The notes under the pieces are model-generated. The model worked only from the letters and a program-made list of their open reading frames with translations. It was not told the DNA's origin and did not search any database. The position numbers were made by a program, and so were the translations under genes. A DNA stretch of 64,000 bases from Lutibacter profundi (GTDB lineage Bacteria; Bacteroidota; Bacteroidia; Flavobacteriales; Flavobacteriaceae), in NCBI RefSeq assembly GCF_001543325.1, contig NZ_CP013355.1, forward strand, positions 2,817,001 to 2,881,000, in the 5' to 3' direction. Below, piece by piece: positions 29,157-38,060 of this stretch (positions within the stretch are counted from its first letter, which is position 1; every line of letters starts with the position of its first letter).

Positions 29157-32100
29157 TTAGGCATTTATTGATTTTTTGAATAATTTTTCCTTTATTCCTG
29201 CTGCAATTATTAAAACTAGCAACGAAAAAATTAGTATCCAAGCCCATATCGGAAATATAGGTGTTTCCCCACTAGCATAACTATGCATTCCTTTAGAAAG
29301 GTAATAGTTTACACCAAAAAATGTCATAAGTACACTAGCAAAACTCACAACTGCACCTACATTAAAAATATATAAGCTTTTCATTTTAGGAACCAATCTA
29401 AAATGTAGTACAATAGAATAAGTTAGAACAATAACTAAAGCCCAGGTTTCTTTAGCATCCCAGCCCCAATATCTTCCCCAAGATTCATTTGCCCAAATAC
29501 CCCCAAGAAAAGTTCCAACTGTTGCTAAAAAAAGTCCAACTGTCAAATTCATTTCATTGATATGTGTTAATTCGGCAATTATTAAGTCAATTTTTTTATA
29601 ATTTTTAACATTCTTAATAAGGTATAATATTAAGTTCATCAACCCTAAAATAAAGCCTAAACCTAAAAACCCATAACTAATGGTGAGGGTGGCAACATGA
29701 ATGATTAGCCAATATGATTTAAGTACAGGTTGTAAATTTGTTAATTGAGGGTCGTAACTACTGTGGCTGGCAGTCATTAGGGTGAAAAAAGCTAATAAAG
29801 CTGTTGCAGCCAGTGTAATTTTAGAATAACGTACAAAACTAAATCCGGCTAATAAACTACCCCAAGCAATTAAAATTAATGCTTCATATCCATTGCTCCA
29901 AGGAGCATGACCAGATAGGTACCATCTTAGGCCCATTCCATAAGTGTGGTATATAAATGCAATGGCTAAAATTCCAATAAATACATTCAATGTTGTAGTT
30001 AATATTTTACTTTTCTTAGACTTTAAATTATCTATAAAAGCGAGAACCAGTAAGACAACACTTAATAAGGCATATATGTTTTTTAAATTGATAAATATTT
30101 TTGACTTATTATAACTAATTTCCGTGGTTATTTTAGATTCAGATGGTAACAAGTCTCCAGCACTACTTTGTTTTTGAATGTTTTTAAAGTAGCCTAGTAT
30201 TCTATTGGGTCTTGAGTAATCACCAGATCTTGTTGCATTAAACACATCGGTTAAATAAAGCATCATTAAATTTTTATAGTTGAGTTCCTTCAAATTTAAA
30301 TCTTGATTTAATGCTTTTATTGCACCTTTGAGAGGCTTGGTAGCAAGAGGGTCATTCCAATGAATCCATTTATTATTAACTGAATTTTGTAATGGAAATA
30401 TTTTTAATAAATTTCCTTGAAACGCCATCATAAAAATTTCTACACGTTCATTTACTTTAATAATTTCTTTATCAAAAGTATTTTGTTCTGAAGGTGAATT
30501 TCGAAAGGCAGTTTCAGCAACATTTTTAAGTTTATATGATCCATCTTCATTAAAGAAGTTATTAAAAGAAGCTCTTTTCCCTTCTGCACCAATAATACCC
30601 ATTACTGATTTTTCTCTTACATAAATTATTTTTTGTTGTTTCCAAAACTCAGCATTTACAGGTAAATCAATAAATACCTGCATGGCATTCATTTTTCCAT
30701 ATTTAGGCACATCAAACTTATCTTTTCTTGAGATTTTATGTAAAACGTCGTAAGCTAAAGTGTTAACAGGTTTAAACCGTCCCTCATAGGTTTGTACAAT
30801 AAGACGACCAAATTTTTCAGCATGTTGTACGCTTACAGGATTAGGGTTTGCCTCATGAATATGGTTTGAAGTCTCCTGCGAATATGAAGAAGTTACTAAT
30901 AAAAAAGCAAAAATGAGTAGAGAAGCTATTTTTTTTCTTTTTTTACGTTTATTTTTAATTTTATGAATAAGATCTCTATATCTTGAATTTTTATTAAGAA
31001 GGGTTAATATAAATCCAAGTGTTAGTAAAAAATAGCCAAAATAGGAAATCCAAGTACCATAAAAATCATGATTTACAGATAAAATAGTTCCTTTTTCGTC
31101 TTGATCATAGGATGATTGAAAAAACCTAAATCCATCATAATTTAATACGTGATTCATGTAAATTCTATAATTTTCAGAGAAGCCTTTATTTTTATCAATT
31201 AAAGTTACTTCACTTGCGTATGAGGAAGGGCTGTCAGAGCCAGCATACCTTTCTAAAATAAATTTATTCAAGTGAAGATAAAAAGGTAATTTTAACGTTT
31301 TTATGCCATAACTCATTTGTAAGTTTAAACCATCTAGCGTAACTTTTTGGTAATTATCAACGTATCCTTGGCCACCTAATATGGTAACGTCTTTGCTTTT
31401 TCCATTAAAAGATACGTTTACTAATAATGCATCAGGCCCGTCATTTTCGGAATCACCTGCTATATAACGAACTTTTGCATTTCTATAATGTTTAGTTAAA
31501 ATTAAGTTAATACCAGAGTCTTCTGGTTCGTATAATTGTTTTGCTTTAAGCTCTCCAATAGAATCTTTGGAGATTTCAGTAACTAACATTTCTGGCATTT
31601 TAGTTATTTTTATTGCTTCTGGATAACTGAGAAATAACCTATTGTTATCATTAATTATTTTTAAAGCATCTTCTATTTCATTATTGTTAAAAGAAATAAC
31701 AAACCCATGAGTTTCTTTAAATTCTCCATCCTTTATAAGTACAACATCTTTATGCCCTTGAACAGTTAATGTTAATTCGATAAGGTTAATTCCTTCTCCA
31801 TCGGTTTCTTCATAGATTTCCTGTGCATTTTTTATATAATTTTTATATTTAACTTCAACTTGCCCTTTTCCTTTAATGTCCATATTAATATCAAATGAAT
31901 TTTTTATAAATTCACTCAAAACTAGTGGCTCAACAGTAGAATAATTTTGATTGTTATCTGTAGTTTTTATAGTTAAAAAAGTTTCTGAAGTATAAATAAA
32001 ATTTGATGATTCTCCTTGGCGTATGTGCATACTTCCTTCAAATCCAATATATCTAGTAACACCAGCTCCTATAATTATTACAATAAAAGCAACGTGGAAT

Positions 32101-32339
32101 AAAAACCCGGGTAATTTACCTTTGCTTAATAGATGATATCTTTTTATACTTCCAATAAAATTTATAACTAACAGTAATAATAAAAACTCGAACCATTTAG
32201 CATTGTAAACAAGTAATTTTGCAGTTATTGTATCGTATTTATCTTCAATAAATGTTGCACTAGCAATTGCAATAGTGAAAATAATTAATAGAACAAGTGT
32301 TGTTCTTGATGAGATTATAAGGGCTATTAGTTTTTTCAT
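29157..32339 (-). CDS. ccsBA: CcsBA-type cytochrome c haem lyase (System II, ResB-ResC fusion)
   Basis: Exports haem and ligates it to CxxCH apocytochromes on the outer face of the membrane. 1060 residues from the ATG at 32339. That start is preferred over 32402 because the predicted transcript begins at about 32374. The N-terminal part is CcsB/ResB-like (four helices and a large periplasmic domain). The C-terminal part is CcsA with the WWD-type haem-handling motif GGIWANESWGRYWGWDAKE. Homologous to NrfI of epsilonproteobacteria. Serves the adjacent multihaem cytochromes. Confidence 0.93.
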   Translation of the reverse strand: MKKLIALIISSRTTLVLLIIFTIAIASATFIEDKYDTITAKLLVYNAKWFEFLLLLLVINFIGSIKRYHLLSKGKLPGFLFHVAFIVIIIGAGVTRYIGFEGSMHIRQGESSNFIYTSETFLTIKTTDNNQNYSTVEPLVLSEFIKNSFDINMDIKGKGQVEVKYKNYIKNAQEIYEETDGEGINLIELTLTVQGHKDVVLIKDGEFKETHGFVISFNNNEIEDALKIINDNNRLFLSYPEAIKITKMPEMLVTEISKDSIGELKAKQLYEPEDSGINLILTKHYRNAKVRYIAGDSENDGPDALLVNVSFNGKSKDVTILGGQGYVDNYQKVTLDGLNLQMSYGIKTLKLPFYLHLNKFILERYAGSDSPSSYASEVTLIDKNKGFSENYRIYMNHVLNYDGFRFFQSSYDQDEKGTILSVNHDFYGTWISYFGYFLLTLGFILTLLNKNSRYRDLIHKIKNKRKKRKKIASLLIFAFLLVTSSYSQETSNHIHEANPNPVSVQHAEKFGRLIVQTYEGRFKPVNTLAYDVLHKISRKDKFDVPKYGKMNAMQVFIDLPVNAEFWKQQKIIYVREKSVMGIIGAEGKRASFNNFFNEDGSYKLKNVAETAFRNSPSEQNTFDKEIIKVNERVEIFMMAFQGNLLKIFPLQNSVNNKWIHWNDPLATKPLKGAIKALNQDLNLKELNYKNLMMLYLTDVFNATRSGDYSRPNRILGYFKNIQKQSSAGDLLPSESKITTEISYNKSKIFINLKNIYALLSVVLLVLAFIDNLKSKKSKILTTTLNVFIGILAIAFIYHTYGMGLRWYLSGHAPWSNGYEALILIAWGSLLAGFSFVRYSKITLAATALLAFFTLMTASHSSYDPQLTNLQPVLKSYWLIIHVATLTISYGFLGLGFILGLMNLILYLIKNVKNYKKIDLIIAELTHINEMNLTVGLFLATVGTFLGGIWANESWGRYWGWDAKETWALVIVLTYSIVLHFRLVPKMKSLYIFNVGAVVSFASVLMTFFGVNYYLSKGMHSYASGETPIFPIWAWILIFSLLVLIIAAGIKEKLFKKSINA

Positions 32340-32372
32340 GGATTTTAATTTATTTGTTAAATTTAACAGTAA

Positions 32373-32451
32373 TGTAACAAAAGTAACATTTAAACTCTTC
32401 ATTTATATTGACAATTATCACGATTTTAAATCTTTTTTTTGTATAAATTTA
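32373..32451. promoter_or_regulatory. Divergent ccsBA / nrfJ-like promoter with one central activator dyad
   Basis: Dyad TGACAATTATCA at 32409-32420. Toward ccsBA, a perfect -7 box TACTTTTG (minus, 32378-32385) lies with centres 33 bp apart. Toward the NrfJ-like gene, TAAATTTA (32444-32451, one mismatch) is also 33 bp away, so one site can activate both directions. A second dyad, TGTAACAAAAGTAACA (32373-32388), covers the ccsBA -7 box, a position suited to repression. Confidence 0.75.
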
Positions 32452-32485
32452 CCCAGTATTTAATAGAAATTTAAAAATAAATAAC

Positions 32486-33211
32486 ATGAAATTTTATATA
32501 AGTTTAATAGTATCTATTGTTTTGTTATCAGCATGTAAAACAGACAAAAAAGAATCGGAGAAAAATAAATCTGGTGTTCATGAGGTGGTAGCTCAAGAAG
32601 TACTACAAGTAAAGGATTATACGTACATACGAGCATTAGAAGACGGAAAAGAAAAATGGCTTGCTGTACCTTCATTTCAAGCTGAAGTAGGTAAAACTTA
32701 TTATTTTAAAAATGGTATGGAAATGCCTAATTTTGAGAGTAGGGAATTGAAGAGAACATTTCCAACAATTTATTTTGTTGAAGGAGTAAGCACAGACCCA
32801 AATGTAAGTACAATTCTAAATAGTGTTAATACTAATACAATAGATACTAATACAATAAATCTATCACCAAAATCAAAACCGAAGTTAGAAAAGAAAGCGG
32901 TTAAAATTAAGCCTATTACTGGATCAGTTACAATAGAACAATTGTATAAAAATGCGAAACAATACGAGGGTAAAATTGTAAAAGTTAAAGGTAAAGTCAC
33001 AAAATTTAACCCAGCAATTATGAATAAAAATTGGATTCATATTCAAGATGGAACAGAATACAATGGGAAATTTGATCTAACCTTGGTTACAGATGCACAG
33101 GGCAATGTAGGTGATGTTATTGTTATAGAAGGGAAAGTTTCCTTAAATAAAGATTTTGGTTATGGCTACTTTTATGAATTAATTGTAGAGAATGCCGTAT
33201 TGGTAGAATAA
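32486..33211 (+). CDS. NrfJ-like lipoprotein with OB-fold domain (paralogue 1)
   Basis: 241 residues. Lipobox VLLSAC at residues 12-17. Residues ~28-105 form an NrfJ-like module (VLQVKDYTYIRALEDG, KEKWLAVPSF, GMEMPNFESRELKRTFP). Residues ~150-241 form an OB-fold-like domain (YEGKIVKVKGKVTKFNP, NWIHIQDGTEYNGKFDL). It resembles NrfJ, encoded with NrfI (CcsBA) in Wolinella-type nrf operons; its biochemical role is unknown, perhaps in cytochrome or redox-cofactor maturation. Tandem with paralogue 2. Confidence 0.8.
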   Translation: MKFYISLIVSIVLLSACKTDKKESEKNKSGVHEVVAQEVLQVKDYTYIRALEDGKEKWLAVPSFQAEVGKTYYFKNGMEMPNFESRELKRTFPTIYFVEGVSTDPNVSTILNSVNTNTIDTNTINLSPKSKPKLEKKAVKIKPITGSVTIEQLYKNAKQYEGKIVKVKGKVTKFNPAIMNKNWIHIQDGTEYNGKFDLTLVTDAQGNVGDVIVIEGKVSLNKDFGYGYFYELIVENAVLVE

Positions 33212-33229
33212 ATAGTTTAAAATAGAAAG

Positions 33230-33928
33230 ATGAGAGGATTAAAAATATTTTTGACCTTAGTTTTAATAATAACTTTTTTTGTAAATAGTTATAGCCAGCA
33301 ATCTAAATCTACGGTGCATAAAGTTGAAGTTGTTGAAGTACTTCAGGTAAATTCTTATACTTATTTACGTGTAAAAGAAAATAATGATGTTAAATGGTTA
33401 GCTGTTCCAACGGTTAATGCAAACAAGGGAGATATTTATTTTTACAAAGGAGGTATGGAAATGCCAAATTTTGAAAGTAAAGAATTAAATAGAACTTTTA
33501 AATCAGTTATTTTTTTGGGGGCAATTAGCAAAAACCCTACAGGTAAAGATAACATATCGTTTAAACATACTAAAGTAACAAAAGAAAAAGAAATTAATTT
33601 AGAAAATGAATTACCAATTAATATAAAGCCCATTGAAGGAGGTGTTACAATCTCCGAACTATTTAAAAATAAAAAATATTATCAAGGTAAAAGAGTTAAA
33701 ATTAGGGGTAAAGTAATCAAATTTAATTCTCAAGTTATGAGTAAAAATTGGATACACCTACAAGATGGAACAGCTAATAATGATAATTTTGATATTACAA
33801 TAACATCAAATGCGAATGTGAATGTGGGTGATATAGTTACTTTAGAAGGCTTAGTTTCATTAGATAAAGATTTTGGTTATGGTTATTTCTATAAATTAAT
33901 TATTGAAAATGCTGTATTGATTGATTAA
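33230..33928 (+). CDS. NrfJ-like secreted protein with OB-fold domain (paralogue 2)
   Basis: 232 residues, the same two-domain plan as the preceding gene (VLQVNSYTYLRVKENN, GGMEMPNFESKELNRTF, then KRVKIRGKVIKFNSQ and NWIHLQDGTANN). It has a cleavable signal peptide (ends near YSQQS) and no lipobox, so the pair gives one membrane-anchored and one soluble periplasmic version. The 18-bp gap shows cotranscription. A strong terminator follows. Confidence 0.8.
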   Translation: MRGLKIFLTLVLIITFFVNSYSQQSKSTVHKVEVVEVLQVNSYTYLRVKENNDVKWLAVPTVNANKGDIYFYKGGMEMPNFESKELNRTFKSVIFLGAISKNPTGKDNISFKHTKVTKEKEINLENELPINIKPIEGGVTISELFKNKKYYQGKRVKIRGKVIKFNSQVMSKNWIHLQDGTANNDNFDITITSNANVNVGDIVTLEGLVSLDKDFGYGYFYKLIIENAVLID

Positions 33929-33959
33929 ATGTTTTAAACACTTGAAAAACTATTCTAGA

Positions 33960-34000
33960 AAAAAAGAGGTGCTAATTTTAATAAAAAGCACCTCTTTTTT
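33960..34000. terminator. Bidirectional terminator
   Basis: A 14-bp perfect inverted repeat, AAAAAAGAGGTGCT (33960-33973) and AGCACCTCTTTTTT (33987-34000), with A/T tails on both sides. It separates the convergent NrfJ-like and multihaem cytochrome genes. Confidence 0.92.
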
Positions 34001-34027
34001 ATGAAATATTTTTGAATAGAATTAAGT

Positions 34028-34713
34028 TTACTTTTTATGACAGGTGAAACATAGAGCACTACCGTCATTAGATTTCCACAGCGATAGAGTTTTAGTCACA
34101 ATACCATTACTCCCATGCATATTATGACATCCAGAACACCCTTGAGTATTTCTTGAAATATGTACATCGTGGCACGAGGTACATTCTAATTTATTATTTT
34201 CTAATAAATCATCTTCAATTGTACCTCCAAGTCCTGAAAGTGTTGTACTTGGGTCATACAATCCTCCATCAGCCAAAGCGAGAGCCGTATCGTAGGTTAT
34301 AGAAATAGGATGATCATTTTTTAAATCAGATGTTAAATTTCCAAAATTTGTAAATATTGTTCCATTTGTATTTCCACTATGGCTATCTATGGCAACAGTT
34401 CCATCATGACAGGAAAGACAAAGTTTTGTATTTCCTGCGGGTTGCTCAGATACACCATCTATAGTTGGGCTTGAGTACATTTCAAATATAGCATTTGTTA
34501 ATTGATGATTCCATAAAGGAGATTTTAGAATTTCTGTATTAGCATTATGGGGCGTATGGCACGGTTTACAATATTCATTTCCACTCCAAGAAGCCCCACT
34601 AAATCATGGTGGCTTTGTTTAAGGCCTTGACCATTAATTGTGTTGCAAAATAATAATATAAGCATATAAGTAATAGTATTTATAATTTTTAACTCTTGAA
34701 TTATGAATTTCAT
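34028..34713 (-). pseudogene. Five-haem cytochrome c, frameshifted
   Basis: The signal peptide and first codons (from ATG 34713, through GQGLKQSHHDL) are in one frame. The rest is in another, beginning SGASWSGNEYCKPCHTPH and continuing through CLSCH, CTSCH, CSGCH and CFTCH to 34028. The shift lies at about 34599-34604, where one T is missing compared with the expected HDFSG seen in the paralogue at 40348. Restored length is about 228 residues. The N-terminal haem module is shared with the genes at 40348 and 41207. Causes could be decay, switching or a sequencing error. Confidence 0.8.
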
Positions 34714-34735
34714 TAGATGAAAGGATTAAATTAGA

Positions 34736-34931
34736 TAGAGGTCAGTAGATAACTACATCTAAATTTGAAATGGTAAAACACTGAATATAAAAAGTGTAAT
34801 GCAAAATAATTTGTCTGTTCGAGCGCAGTCGAGAACTATATCACACATAAATAGGTCTCGACTGCGCTCGACCTGACACAAACAAATAGAATTTATTAAA
34901 TTAATCGTATGAAACTATCTACTGACCTCTA
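34736..34931. repeat. 196-bp nested palindromic element
   Basis: Perfect 16-bp outer arms TAGAGGTCAGTAGATA (34736-34751) and TATCTACTGACCTCTA (34916-34931) enclose a second inverted repeat with 16-bp arms TCGAGCGCAGTCGAGA (34819-34834) and its complement (34856-34871). It fills the gap upstream of the five-haem gene. No coding potential, no promoter dyad and no target duplication were recognised. Confidence 0.85.
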
Positions 34932-34978
34932 AAATTAGATATTTAATATAATAACTCAATTAAGTGTTTTGTTGTAAA

Positions 34979-36049
34979 TTATCTTTTATATGTTAATGCT
35001 TTATGGCAGCCAGTACATGTACCTCCATTTTCATTTTCACTAAATTTTAAAGGCATACTCCAACGTCCAAATTTTCTAGTTTTTGCAATTAATTTGGTGT
35101 TGTTTGCAGAATGAACATCATGACAATTTGTGCAAGTTCTTCCTTTATCCTTATTTAAATGAAGAAAGTGTAAATTACGATCTCCATCTCTAAATTCAGT
35201 AGCGGTGGTGGTGTTCTTTAAATTTAGTAGGTCAGTATCGTGACAATTGAAACAAAGGGTGTAATTATCTTCCAAACCTTTGGCGTAATTTCCTAGAGGA
35301 TATGTTTCTTTTAATAATTGTTTGTTTTTATTTGAAAAGTGAGCATTATGACATGAAGTACATCGTTTTTTTAGAGCTTTGTGTATATGGCTACTTTCAT
35401 CTAACTGTTTACCGATGTTTGCAATTTCACGATCATTTTCAGTAATAGTCTTATTGTGGCAATTTAAACATAACTGTTTACTATTTTCAACTAATAATCT
35501 TTTTTGGTTTGAGGCATGAGGTGTATGGCAAATCATACAAGATTTACCATCAAAAGATGGTTTATGTATGCTTATTGCTGTTTCCTCTGCTTTTTCGAAA
35601 TCTTCATGACAGGTAAAACATAGAGCAGGAGACTGTTCAAGTATAAAGTTTTTATTGTTTGAGCTGTGTACATCATGACATTCAGTACATTTTCCTTTTT
35701 TAACGGGCTTATGAATATATTTTTTTTTGAATTCGGCTTGTGTTTCTTCATGACAGGAATAACAAAGGTTTGCTCCTTCTTCGAGAAATTTAAAACCAGT
35801 TACATTTTCTAAAGGGTGTTTTGCTCCATTTGATACGTGGCAAACGGTACAATCAGTTGCTGTTGGACCATGAAGGATATCTTTTTTAACAGTATTCTTG
35901 TGACATTCAATACAAGTTTTTTCACCTTTTTTAGTTTGACTGAAAACATTTACTTGTGTTAGTAATAAACAAACAAATAAAATTATTCCAGAAAACTTTA
36001 GGGTATTAAAGTTTAATTTTTTGACTGATTGTTTTTTAGATATTTTCAT
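34979..36049 (-). CDS. Undecahaem (11 CxxCH) periplasmic cytochrome c
   Basis: 356 residues with a signal peptide ending near VNVFSQTKK. Eleven CxxCH motifs are spread over the mature chain (CIECH, CTVCH, CYSCH, CTECH, CFTCH, CMICH, CLNCH, CTSCH, CFNCH, CTNCH, CTGCH), many followed by xxH as in doubled-CXXCH cytochromes. No CxxCK catalytic motif. No lipobox, so it is soluble periplasmic or secreted. It directly follows the barrel gene (24-bp gap) and would be the inner partner of a porin-cytochrome conduit. Confidence 0.9.
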   Translation of the reverse strand: MKISKKQSVKKLNFNTLKFSGIILFVCLLLTQVNVFSQTKKGEKTCIECHKNTVKKDILHGPTATDCTVCHVSNGAKHPLENVTGFKFLEEGANLCYSCHEETQAEFKKKYIHKPVKKGKCTECHDVHSSNNKNFILEQSPALCFTCHEDFEKAEETAISIHKPSFDGKSCMICHTPHASNQKRLLVENSKQLCLNCHNKTITENDREIANIGKQLDESSHIHKALKKRCTSCHNAHFSNKNKQLLKETYPLGNYAKGLEDNYTLCFNCHDTDLLNLKNTTTATEFRDGDRNLHFLHLNKDKGRTCTNCHDVHSANNTKLIAKTRKFGRWSMPLKFSENENGGTCTGCHKALTYKR

Positions 36050-36073
36050 TTGAATTCGTTTTTATTAATATTT

Positions 36074-38053
36074 TTAAAATTTTCTTGATAAGCGGATTGT
36101 AAACCTGTTAAAATCCATTTTCTCATTAAACAATTTGCTCTTATATAATTCAACTCCAGTTGATAAAAATAATTGACGAATACGAGTTGTAAATGTTAAC
36201 CTGCTGGTTAATAAGTTTAAGTCAACACCTTCACCTTCTTGTTTAATATAACTTCCTTCTATATTGAGTTTTGTTTTTTGGTTGATATTGTAGGAAATAT
36301 TTCCTGAAATATTGGAGTATTTTTGTTTAATTCCTTCTTCAACAATCATTTGATAATCTCGTACATCTCCATTAAATGTGAAAAATAATTTTTCTTTTAT
36401 GTTACCTTGTAAAATTAAATAGTACTTTGTAAGTCTATATGGTATTATAGTGCTTTTATAATTGTCTTTTTCAATTCCTCCACTAATAAAATTAAAATTA
36501 AAACGAGTTCCATATACATTTTGATTAAAATAATCGAGTGTTAAAAAAGCGATGTTGACAGGATTAACAAAATCTTGGTTAGCTGATTTGTAATAAAAAG
36601 TGATCTTATTTCTAAATAAAGAAACAGATGCATTAAAGTAATTAATAACAGCTCTGTATTTATATGAACTAGGTTGTATTGCTATATAATTAATATAAAC
36701 AATTTCGTTATTTGCTATTTGGCCTCCTGGTATACGTTGAATTTCTAAGAGTTCATTTCTTTTAATTAATAAATAGTCAAAATTTAATCTATATATAATT
36801 GTTCCTGAAGCATCATTTACTTCAACTGTGGAGGCATTAATATTTTGATTTTTTAATAATACTATTCGATTATCAGAAAGTGTTTGTTCTTCTCTTTCAA
36901 TAGCAAAAAACAAGTCATCACTTACTCTTTCTTGTTGATTTGTGTTTAAACTATAATTTAAAGATAATGTACCTTTTAAAGGTGTTTTTTTTGTATAATT
37001 AATATTTAACCCTTTTCTGTTTATTATTTCTTTATATTGTTTATCACTAATATTGTTATATTCAAAAGATATATTTGTCCTCAAACTTTTATACAATTGG
37101 TGAGATAGTGTACTTCTTATATCGTGTTGTTTTAAATTTTGAATACCTCCTTTTATATCAAAAAAGTTATAGTTGCCAGCGTAGTTAAATTTATAAGGAA
37201 GTTTAAAGAAGAGATTTTCAGATATTTCAAATCGTTTGTAATTAAAATTGCCTTGTTGGTTGTAGTTTGAGACTCTAGAATTGAAATTATAGTTCTTTTT
37301 TGAATCTAAGAAAATACGGTTGTTCATACTCCATATAGTAATATCGTTTTTTATGAAGGTATTCACTAAATCGCTCTCTGAAACAGAAAAAGTAGTATTG
37401 TACGTATATTTATTGTGAGAATAAACAATTTGATTAAAATCATTAGCTCCAATAGATTTTTCAGATCTCATTTCTAAATTATTATGCTCTGTAATAAAAC
37501 TCCTATCTGTTTGTAACTCTATCTGTTCTCCCTTACCTTTATTATATGAAATTTTAATAGGAATATATTTATTAGTATATGAAAATACACTACCATAATT
37601 TCTGTAGTTTGATTTTAAATTTGTTAAATTTTCTCTATTGTTATATCCTTCATTTATATTCATAAATACATTTAAGTTTAATGAATTTTGTTTAAATATA
37701 TAAGCTCTTACATTTAATTTTTTAAGCGTATTTATTTCATTTCGGTCAGGGCTTACTAGAGATAAATATTGTCCTGTTTCTGGGCTATACCCAACATCGA
37801 GGTCTAATGATAAAAAATTGGGATGCCAAAAATAACTTTGAGAATTTAAAAACAATCCTCCCGATAAAAACGAACTTTGTAAACGTTCATTTACATTGCT
37901 TCTAGTTGTTTTTTGATCCCAAAAGAAACTGTTTAAATTTAGTTCACCATTTAATGACGTTAGTTTCCAAAATCTAGTTTCTATTTGTGAGCTTTGAGAA
38001 AAACTACAAATTGTAAATAAAAATATAAAATATAATAAACTTAATTTTTTCAT
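36074..38053 (-). CDS. Large outer-membrane beta-barrel, candidate cytochrome conduit porin
   Basis: 659 residues. A signal peptide ends near CSFSQSSQ. The rest is alternating polar/hydrophobic strands rich in Asn, Tyr and Phe, ending FTIRLSRKF with the terminal Phe of outer-membrane barrels. No TonB plug or CxxC was seen, and no clear similarity to MtrB/PioB by eye. It lies between the 11-haem and 9-haem cytochromes, the order known for porin-cytochrome complexes. The conduit role is inferred from context only. Confidence 0.72.
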   Translation of the reverse strand: MKKLSLLYFIFLFTICSFSQSSQIETRFWKLTSLNGELNLNSFFWDQKTTRSNVNERLQSSFLSGGLFLNSQSYFWHPNFLSLDLDVGYSPETGQYLSLVSPDRNEINTLKKLNVRAYIFKQNSLNLNVFMNINEGYNNRENLTNLKSNYRNYGSVFSYTNKYIPIKISYNKGKGEQIELQTDRSFITEHNNLEMRSEKSIGANDFNQIVYSHNKYTYNTTFSVSESDLVNTFIKNDITIWSMNNRIFLDSKKNYNFNSRVSNYNQQGNFNYKRFEISENLFFKLPYKFNYAGNYNFFDIKGGIQNLKQHDIRSTLSHQLYKSLRTNISFEYNNISDKQYKEIINRKGLNINYTKKTPLKGTLSLNYSLNTNQQERVSDDLFFAIEREEQTLSDNRIVLLKNQNINASTVEVNDASGTIIYRLNFDYLLIKRNELLEIQRIPGGQIANNEIVYINYIAIQPSSYKYRAVINYFNASVSLFRNKITFYYKSANQDFVNPVNIAFLTLDYFNQNVYGTRFNFNFISGGIEKDNYKSTIIPYRLTKYYLILQGNIKEKLFFTFNGDVRDYQMIVEEGIKQKYSNISGNISYNINQKTKLNIEGSYIKQEGEGVDLNLLTSRLTFTTRIRQLFLSTGVELYKSKLFNEKMDFNRFTIRLSRKF

Positions 38054-38060
38054 AAACTAG

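Noticed and set aside
36074-38053. TonB-dependent receptor
   Set aside because: No plug domain or TonB box is visible and the length is short; neighbours are cytochromes, not SusD-like proteins.
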